From Janibacter anophelis NBRC 107843 (GTDB lineage: Bacteria > Actinomycetota > Actinomycetes > Actinomycetales > Dermatophilaceae), in NCBI RefSeq assembly GCF_001570945.1, contig NZ_BCSQ01000036.1, positions 1 to 36,361 on the forward strand: 36,361 nt of DNA, read 5' to 3'. The position numbers and the translations under genes were made by a program. The notes beneath the pieces were generated by a model that worked only from the letters and a program-made list of their open reading frames with translations, had not been told where the DNA came from and searched no databases. Positions 31,813 through 36,361 of this stretch are shown piece after piece; position 1 is the stretch's first letter; every line of letters starts with the position of its first letter.

Positions 31813-33034
31813 CGGCGAGGACGTCTGGCGGAAGCACACCGCCGACGTCCTCGCCGCGCTCGTGCGCCGCAGCGGCGACTTCGGCGCCTGCGAGGACGCG
31901 GTGCAGGAGGCGCTGCTCGCCGCGGCCGAGCAGTGGCCCCGCGAAGGTCTGCCGGACGATCCCAGGGCGTGGTTGGTTCGCGTCGCCTCCCGTCGCCTCG
32001 TCGACGCGCACCGCAGCACCACCGCCAGAGAGCGAAGGGAGGAACTCGAGTCGCGCTCCGCCGCACCGCTGCTCGACGCTCCCGTCCTCGCCGCGGACGA
32101 CGACACCCTGCGGATGTGCATGCTCTGCGCGCACCCCGACCTCAGCGACGCCTCCCGCGTCGCGCTCACCCTTCGTGCCGTCGCCGGCCTGACGACGGCT
32201 CAGATCGCCGCCTGCTTCCTCGTGCCCGAGTCGACGATGGCCCAGCGGGTCAGCCGGGCCAAGGCGACGATCAGGGCGAGCGGGACCCCCTTCGTCCCAC
32301 CGACGCAGGAGGACGCGGTGACGCGGCTGCACGCGGTGCGGCACGTCGTCTACCTCGTCTTCACCGCCGGGCACACGACCGCGGCCGGCGACCACCTGCT
32401 CGACCTCGACCTGCAACGCGAGGCGATCCGGCTGGCCGAGCGGCTGCACCGTGCCCTCCCGCGCGACCCAGAGACCGCCGGCCTGCTCGCTTTGCTCCTG
32501 CTCGACCACGCGCGCTCCGCCGCCCGCCAGGACACCCACGGCGACCTCGTCCCGCTCGATGCGCAGGACCGGTCGCTGTGGGACCACGACGCGATCACCC
32601 GCGGGACCGCGCTGGTCGAGGAGGCGCTGGCGAAGGGGGCGGTCGGCCCCTTCCAACTGCAGGCCGCGATTGCCGCGGTGCACGGCGACGCAGCCACCGC
32701 CGAGGAGACCGACTGGGCGCAGATCGAAGTGCTCTACCGGCTGCTCGACCGCATCGCCCCGTCATCGGTCGTGCAACTCAATCTCGTTGCGGCAGTGGGG
32801 ATGTCGCGCGGAGCCGAGGCGGGTCTGGAGGCACTGGAGCCGCTGTTGGAGGACCCGCTCCTGGCTCGCGGTCACCGGGTCCATGCCGTGCACGCCCACC
32901 TGCTCGAGCGGGCCGGCCGCGTCGAGGAGGCCTGCGCCGCCTATCGCCTCGCCGCGAGCCGCACCCAGAGCATCCCCGAGCAGCGGTACCTGAACCGACG
33001 GGCGGCTGCGGCGGGCGCGGGGTTTATCGGGTGA
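31736..33034 (+). CDS. ECF42-type sigma factor with C-terminal TPR-like extension
   Basis: This 432-residue protein has sigma region 2 at about residues 31-90 (VLAALVRRSGDFGACEDAVQEALLAAAEQWP, then ASRRLVDAHRS without breaks), DDTLRMCMLCAHPDLSD as in the ECF42 group, and region 4 near 135-175 (LTTAQIAACFLVPESTMAQRVSRAK). An extension of about 230 residues (VVYLVFTAGHT, LVPLDAQDRSLWD, DWAQIEVLYRLLDRI, HLLERAGRVEEACAAYRLA) follows. It has no anti-sigma partner; the extension probably controls activity. The GTG at 31736 lies in repeat copy G, so the first 28 or so residues are repeat-encoded. The last residues GFIG come from the palindrome at 33019. Confidence 0.9.
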   Translation: MSAAQRSEERQRRASKGPRSGRASKPGEDVWRKHTADVLAALVRRSGDFGACEDAVQEALLAAAEQWPREGLPDDPRAWLVRVASRRLVDAHRSTTARERREELESRSAAPLLDAPVLAADDDTLRMCMLCAHPDLSDASRVALTLRAVAGLTTAQIAACFLVPESTMAQRVSRAKATIRASGTPFVPPTQEDAVTRLHAVRHVVYLVFTAGHTTAAGDHLLDLDLQREAIRLAERLHRALPRDPETAGLLALLLLDHARSAARQDTHGDLVPLDAQDRSLWDHDAITRGTALVEEALAKGAVGPFQLQAAIAAVHGDAATAEETDWAQIEVLYRLLDRIAPSSVVQLNLVAAVGMSRGAEAGLEALEPLLEDPLLARGHRVHAVHAHLLERAGRVEEACAAYRLAASRTQSIPEQRYLNRRAAAAGAGFIG

Positions 33035-33047
33035 CCCGATAAACCCC
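33019..33047. repeat. palindrome P1, overlapping the end of the sigma gene
   Basis: Two perfect 14-base arms (GGGGTTTATCGGGT and its complement) flank a single G. The sigma stop codon (33032-33034) lies at the centre. The same arms, with C at the centre, recur at 36258-36286. It probably serves as a terminator. Confidence 0.9.
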
Positions 33048-33053
33048 GTCTTC

Positions 33054-33074
33054 GCAAGAGTCTCAAACTCTTGC
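33054..33074. repeat. palindrome P2 variant
   Basis: GCAAGAGT, loop CTCAA, ACTCTTGC. It corresponds to the longer GCAAGGGTT/AACCCTTGC hairpin at 36221-36261, with base-paired positions changed in both arms. Confidence 0.75.
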
Positions 33075-33081
33075 TGAGCGG

Positions 33082-33108
33082 GGGATTCTCGGGTGACCCG
33101 ATAATCCC
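33082..33108. repeat. palindrome P1', degenerate second copy
   Basis: GGGATTCTCGGGT and ACCCGATAATCCC flank a G, with one mismatch in 13 pairs. It repeats the TCGGGT-G-ACCCGA core of the palindrome at 33019 and lies just upstream of the ArsR promoter. Confidence 0.75.
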
Positions 33109-33122
33109 GAGGCGCTGGAGGC

Positions 33123-33154
33123 TTGACAACGTACAACCGATTGGTTGTACGTTG
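33123..33154 (+). promoter_or_regulatory. ArsR-type operator overlapping the arsR promoter
   Basis: TTGACA (33123-33128) is a perfect -35. A 28-base palindrome at 33127-33154 has 12-base arms CAACGTACAACC and complement around GATT, filling the spacer and -10 region (TGTACG at 33146-33151 after 17 bases). A repressor bound here would block polymerase, consistent with autorepression by the ArsR protein encoded six bases downstream. Confidence 0.7.
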
Positions 33155-33159
33155 GACCC

Positions 33160-33507
33160 ATGACACCGAAGGACGAGGAGCGGGCAGACGCCTTCTTCCA
33201 CGCGCTCTCCGACAGCACGAGGCGGGACATCCTGCGTCGCGTGCTGGCGGGGGAGCATTCGGTGTCCGCCCTGGCCGCGGACTACCCGATGAGCTTCGCC
33301 GCCGTGCAAAAGCACGTGGCGGTGCTCGAGCGGGCAGGGCTGATCACCAAGCGCCGCAGCGGACGCGAGTCGCTGGCGAGTGGGGACGTGGAGGCCGTGC
33401 GAGCGGTCTCGGCCCTGCTCACCGAGCTCGAGGACGTGTGGCGCGGACGGGTCGCGGGGATCGACGCCCTGCTGGCCAAGGACACCACCGACACACCCAG
33501 CGCTTGA
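33160..33507 (+). CDS. ArsR-family winged-helix repressor
   Basis: This 115-residue protein has ALSDSTRRDILRRVL, the recognition helix region SVSALAADYPMSFAAVQKHVAVLERAGLI without metal-binding cysteines, and the wing RRSGRES. It matches the ArsR subfamily that is encoded beside SRPBCC (AHSA1-like) proteins rather than metal sensors. The ATG at 33160 gives MTPKDEERAD; it has no clear Shine-Dalgarno and lies about eight bases after the possible -10, so a leaderless mRNA is likely. The operator upstream suggests autoregulation of the whole three-gene operon. Confidence 0.9.
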   Translation: MTPKDEERADAFFHALSDSTRRDILRRVLAGEHSVSALAADYPMSFAAVQKHVAVLERAGLITKRRSGRESLASGDVEAVRAVSALLTELEDVWRGRVAGIDALLAKDTTDTPSA

Positions 33508-33527
33508 CCCACACCCAGGAGATCGAC

Positions 33528-34013
33528 ATGCCCATCATCGACGTCACCACCGACCTCGACACCCGCACCCTCGTCATGACGACCGAGTTCCCCGTCACCG
33601 TCGAGCGCCTCTGGCAGGTGTGGGCCGACCCGCGCCAGCTCGAGCAGTGGTGGGGCCCCGAGGGCTACCCCGCCACCGTGACCGAGCACGACCTCACGCC
33701 CGGCGGCAAGGTCAACTACCACATGACCAGCCCCGAGGGGGAGAAGTTCCCCGGCGGCTGGGAGGTCCTCTCGGTCGAGGAGCCGCGGCGCATCGAGCTG
33801 CGCGACTACTTCGCCGACGCCGACGGCAACCCCGTGGACTCGGCCCCCGAGTCGCGGATGACCGTCGAGTTCCACAGCGTCGAGGGCGGCGCCCGGATGG
33901 TCAGCACCTCGACCTGGGCCTCGGCCGAGGACATGCAGAAGGTCCTCGACATGGGCGTCGTCGAGGGCTCGAAGTCCGCCGTGAGCCAGCTCGACGCGCT
34001 GCTGGCCGCCTGA
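33528..34013 (+). CDS. SRPBCC (AHSA1-like) family protein
   Basis: This 161-residue protein has the START/SRPBCC fold pattern: TTEFPVTVERLWQVWADPRQLEQWWGPEG split by a helix, FPGGWEVLSVEEPRRIEL and a long C-terminal helix GVVEGSKSAVSQLDALL. Such proteins bind small hydrophobic ligands and often accompany an ArsR repressor. The ligand is unknown. AGGAG lies six bases before the ATG, 20 bases after the arsR stop. Confidence 0.9.
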   Translation: MPIIDVTTDLDTRTLVMTTEFPVTVERLWQVWADPRQLEQWWGPEGYPATVTEHDLTPGGKVNYHMTSPEGEKFPGGWEVLSVEEPRRIELRDYFADADGNPVDSAPESRMTVEFHSVEGGARMVSTSTWASAEDMQKVLDMGVVEGSKSAVSQLDALLAA

Positions 34014-34023
34014 AACCACCGGA

Positions 34024-34052
34024 TCGTCCCGACCGGCGCCCGGCCGGGACGA
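34024..34052. terminator. hairpin between SRPBCC and DHFR-like genes
   Basis: A 13-base stem beginning TCGTCCCG with one mismatch and a 3-base loop (CGC). It starts ten bases after the SRPBCC stop and just before the Shine-Dalgarno of the next gene, so it may act as a partial terminator or processing signal within the operon. Confidence 0.5.
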
Positions 34053-34069
34053 CCCACGAGGAGCACGCC

Positions 34070-34648
34070 ATGAGCACCACGTACACCTTCGACGTCTTCA
34101 CCACCCTCGACGGCTTCGGCAGCGTGAGCGGGGGCGACTGGGGCGGCTACTGGGGCAAGCAGGGGCCGGAGCTGCTCGCCCACCGTCTCGCGCAGCAGGA
34201 GAGCGACCAGCGGATGGTCTTCGGCGCCACGACCTTCCGCGAGTTCGTCGCGATGCGGGGTGACCGCGGGGCGTACGCCGACGCCTTCGACCCGTGGGTG
34301 ACCCGCATGACCGAGCACCCGATGACGGTCGTCTCCAGCACGCTCACGGAGCCGCTGGAGTGGCCAGACGCGACAGTCGCGACGGGGGACGGTGTCGAGA
34401 TCGTCCGCCGGCTCAAGGAGGAGTCTCCCGTCCCCCTTCGCTCCCACGGGAGCCTGTCGCTCAACCCGGCGCTCATCGCCGCCGGGCTCGTCGACCGGGT
34501 CCAGGTGACGATCTTCCCCGCGCTGACGGGGCGCAACGGCTCGGCGCCGGTCTTCGCCGGCTGGGAGGACCTCGACCTCGAGCTGCTCGAGAGCACGGTC
34601 CTCGACGGGCGGACCACCGAGCTGGTCTACCGACCGACCCTGCACTGA
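34070..34648 (+). CDS. dihydrofolate-reductase-like (RibD C-terminal) family protein
   Basis: This 192-residue protein starts TYTFDVFTTLDGFGS and has RMVFGATTFREFVA, PMTVVSSTLTEP, HGSLSLNPALIAAGLVDRVQ and FPALTGRNGSAPVF, the pattern of RibD_C/YyaP-like reductases. These bind NADPH, but the substrate of the stand-alone actinobacterial members is mostly unknown. GAGGAG lies six bases before the ATG. It is the last gene of the ArsR-controlled set. Confidence 0.88.
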   Translation: MSTTYTFDVFTTLDGFGSVSGGDWGGYWGKQGPELLAHRLAQQESDQRMVFGATTFREFVAMRGDRGAYADAFDPWVTRMTEHPMTVVSSTLTEPLEWPDATVATGDGVEIVRRLKEESPVPLRSHGSLSLNPALIAAGLVDRVQVTIFPALTGRNGSAPVFAGWEDLDLELLESTVLDGRTTELVYRPTLH

Positions 34649-34659
34649 CCGGGAGCACC

Positions 34660-34681
34660 CTTCACCCGATGTTCGCCCGGA
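34660..34681 (+). promoter_or_regulatory. possible PHO box (PhoP direct repeats) before the phosphatase gene
   Basis: Two adjacent 11-base units, CTTCACCCGAT and GTTCGCCCGGA, resemble the GTTCACC-type direct repeats bound by actinobacterial PhoP. The second unit is also the left arm of an inverted repeat (34671-34680 with 34700-34709), so a hairpin is an alternative reading. Confidence 0.4.
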
Positions 34682-34761
34682 AGACCCGTCGAGGTCGCCC
34701 CGGGCGAACGCCGGGTTGCTGGACTGCACGGACATCCCCTGCGTGACGTCAAGGAGTCCCC

Positions 34762-36192
34762 ATGTCCAGCTCGAACCACCTCGACCGCCGTACCCTGCTC
34801 GGCGGTTCCGCCGGCGCCCTCGGCCTGCTCGTCGCAGGCAGCGCCGCCCCCTTCGCCTCGCACGCCTCCGCCGCCCAGACCACGCGACTGGCCTCCGGCT
34901 ACGGCCCGCTGGTGCGCGCCGGCGAGCTGCTCGCCCTGCCCGAGGGCTTCTCCTACACGGTCATCGCCGAGTCCGGCACGACGACCGTGGGCGGCTACGC
35001 GGTCGCCGGTGACCAGGACGCGATGGGCACCTTCGCCCGTCCCGGCGGCGGCTCGGCCATCGTCTGCAACCACGAGGTCGGCGGGGACGCCGAGGTCGGG
35101 GTGCCCCACGTCGACGGCCTCGTCTACGACAAGGGCGCGAAGGGCGGCACCTCCACGATCGTCGTCGACGCCGACAACACCGTGCTCGAGCACTACACCT
35201 CCGTGGCCGGCACCGTCGACAACTGCGCCGGCGGCGTCACCCCGTGGGGCACCTGGCTGACCTGCGAGGAGACCGACGAGCGCGCCGGCACGCACGAGGA
35301 CGACGGCGTCACCTACACCTTCGAGCAGGACCACGGCTACGTCTTCGAGGTCGACCCGACGAGCCAGACGGCCAACATCGGCAAGGCCAACATCCCGCTG
35401 AAGTTCCTCGGCCGCTTCGAGCACGAGGCCGCTGCGGTCGACCCGTCGACCGGCCACATCTACCTCACCGAGGACGCCGACGAGCCCAACGGCCTCTTCT
35501 ACCGCTGGACCCCGCCGGCCGGCTACGTCCAGGGCAAGGGCGCGCTGCACGCGCTCGCCGCCGACGGCGCCGTCGAGGTCGGCACCCTTGAGGCTCTCGT
35601 CGCCTTCGAGCGCAACGGCGCCCACGTCACCGACCTGTCCAAGGCGACAAAGACCAACACGACCTACACCGTGCGCTGGGTCGACGTCCCCGACCGCGAC
35701 GCGCGCGAGCTGACCATCCGCGAGCAGCTCGCCGACTCGCAGGTCACCCGCGCGCGCAAGCTCGAGGGCCAGTGGTGGGGCGACGGCGGTGCGTACTTCG
35801 TCGCGAGCTACGGCCGCACCGACGACGGCTCGATCCACGAGCACGACGGCCAGGTCTGGTTCTTCGACCCGACGATGCAGACGGTCACGCTGACGACGAT
35901 CTTCGCGGTCAACGAGGACGGCGCGGGCGTCGACGGCCCGGACAACATCACCGTCTCGCCCCACGGCGGCATCATCCTCGCCGAGGACGGCGACGGCGCC
36001 TCGCAGCTCATCGGCGTCACCGACCAGGGCAAGGCCTACCGCCTCGCGCTCAACCTGGTCGACGACTCCGAGTGGGCCGGCCCGACCTTCAACGCGGCGG
36101 GCACGACCCTCTTCGCCAACATCCAGGGCGACCCGGGCCGCACCTTCGCGATCACCGGCCCGTGGGGCCGGCCCTCCAACGCCCGCGACTGA
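34762..36192 (+). CDS. phoX: PhoX-type (DUF839) alkaline phosphatase, Tat-exported
   Basis: This 476-residue protein has a twin-arginine signal (DRRTLLGGSAGALGLLVAGS, cleavage probably after ASAA near residue 38). It has the PhoX landmarks NCAGGVTPWGTWLTCEE, FEHEAAAVDP, EDADEPNGLFYRW, EGQWWGDGGAYFVAS and PDNITVSPHGG, which carry the acidic and cysteine residues of the iron/calcium site. It should release phosphate from esters outside the cell. AAGGAG lies five bases before the ATG. A possible PHO box upstream agrees with phosphate-starvation control. Confidence 0.9.
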   Translation: MSSSNHLDRRTLLGGSAGALGLLVAGSAAPFASHASAAQTTRLASGYGPLVRAGELLALPEGFSYTVIAESGTTTVGGYAVAGDQDAMGTFARPGGGSAIVCNHEVGGDAEVGVPHVDGLVYDKGAKGGTSTIVVDADNTVLEHYTSVAGTVDNCAGGVTPWGTWLTCEETDERAGTHEDDGVTYTFEQDHGYVFEVDPTSQTANIGKANIPLKFLGRFEHEAAAVDPSTGHIYLTEDADEPNGLFYRWTPPAGYVQGKGALHALAADGAVEVGTLEALVAFERNGAHVTDLSKATKTNTTYTVRWVDVPDRDARELTIREQLADSQVTRARKLEGQWWGDGGAYFVASYGRTDDGSIHEHDGQVWFFDPTMQTVTLTTIFAVNEDGAGVDGPDNITVSPHGGIILAEDGDGASQLIGVTDQGKAYRLALNLVDDSEWAGPTFNAAGTTLFANIQGDPGRTFAITGPWGRPSNARD

Positions 36193-36220
36193 GCCCCCCT
36201 TCGCCGCTGGGCAAGGCTTT

Positions 36221-36286
36221 CCCCGGGTTCGCAAGGGTTCCAAACCCTTGCGAACCCGGGGTTTATCGGGTCACCCGATAAACCCC
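36221..36286. repeat. composite palindrome P2-P1 after phoX
   Basis: A 19-base perfect stem (starting CCCCGGGTTCGCAAGGGTT, loop CCA, 36221-36261) overlaps by four bases a second palindrome (36258-36286) with the same 14-base arms as at 33019. The element probably terminates phoX transcription. Confidence 0.9.
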
Positions 36287-36295
36287 AGGCGGGAC

Positions 36296-36323
36296 GGCAC
36301 CCGGTCGGCTCAGGCCGGGTGCC
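36296..36323. terminator. hairpin at the right edge
   Basis: GGCACCCGG (36296-36304) pairs with CCGGGTGCC (36315-36323) across ten bases. No gene is visible between here and the window end; it may belong to a convergent gene beyond the edge. Confidence 0.45.
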
Positions 36324-36361
36324 ACGGCCGGTCCGGCCGGGTGGGGCGGGGCGAGCCCGTG

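Noticed and set aside
34627-36243. A 538-codon minus-strand frame opposite phoX
   Set aside because: phoX has a Tat signal, family motifs and a good ribosome site. The antisense frame only reflects codon bias.

Overview
The window is very GC-rich DNA with GTG starts, stop/start overlaps of the ATGA and GTGA type, and gene families typical of Actinomycetota. I infer a Micrococcales member of the Intrasporangiaceae/Dermatophilaceae type (Janibacter-like), but no rRNA or marker gene is present to prove this. No tRNA, rRNA, CRISPR array, transposase or phage gene was seen.

Layout. (1) 1-3889: the downstream part of a DUF58/von Willebrand A (Bat-like) membrane operon, cut at the left edge. (2) 3950-17410: a complete myo-inositol catabolic cluster. 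A divergent GntR regulator faces a tightly overlapping run iolG, iolE, iolC, an aldolase-like TIM barrel, iolB and iolD. A CUT2-type sugar ABC transporter, a second Gfo/Idh dehydrogenase and mmsA (iolA) follow. Sites resembling the IolR operator lie before iolG and before mmsA. (3) 17519-18960: a lysophospholipase-like hydrolase and an unknown partner, on the minus strand. (4) 19181-22851: a three-component oxygenase operon like rhizobial MocD, MocE and MocF (histidine-box hydroxylase, Rieske ferredoxin, ferredoxin reductase) plus a LacI regulator, with a clear promoter and LacI-type operator. (5) 22860-25854: a convergent minus-strand operon of a phytanoyl-CoA-dioxygenase-family protein, an SDR and a third Gfo/Idh dehydrogenase. 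(6) 26067-29463: a membrane protein, a VapC toxin remnant, a multicopper oxidase and its membrane partner. (7) 29594-34648: a TipA-like MerR regulator, a DUF5701 protein, a DGPF/YciI protein with an ECF42-type sigma factor, and an ArsR/SRPBCC/DHFR-like operon. (8) 34762-36192: a PhoX-type phosphatase preceded by a possible PHO box.

How the genes may work together. In rhizobia, MocDEF removes the O-methyl group of the rhizopine 3-O-methyl-scyllo-inosamine, and further breakdown needs inositol catabolism. Finding a MocDEF-like operon, two inositol-dehydrogenase-like Gfo/Idh proteins, a sugar importer and a full iol pathway within about 21 kb suggests one catabolic island for methylated inositols (such as pinitol or ononitol) or a rhizopine-like compound. 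The families and the promoter structure can be read from the sequence; the substrate is inferred.

The window is also rich in short repeats. One dispersed family (halves near GAGGTGCGAG and CGAGCCTCGA) occurs at eight loci and runs into the ends of several genes, where it is translated. A second family consists of perfect palindromes placed at gene ends.
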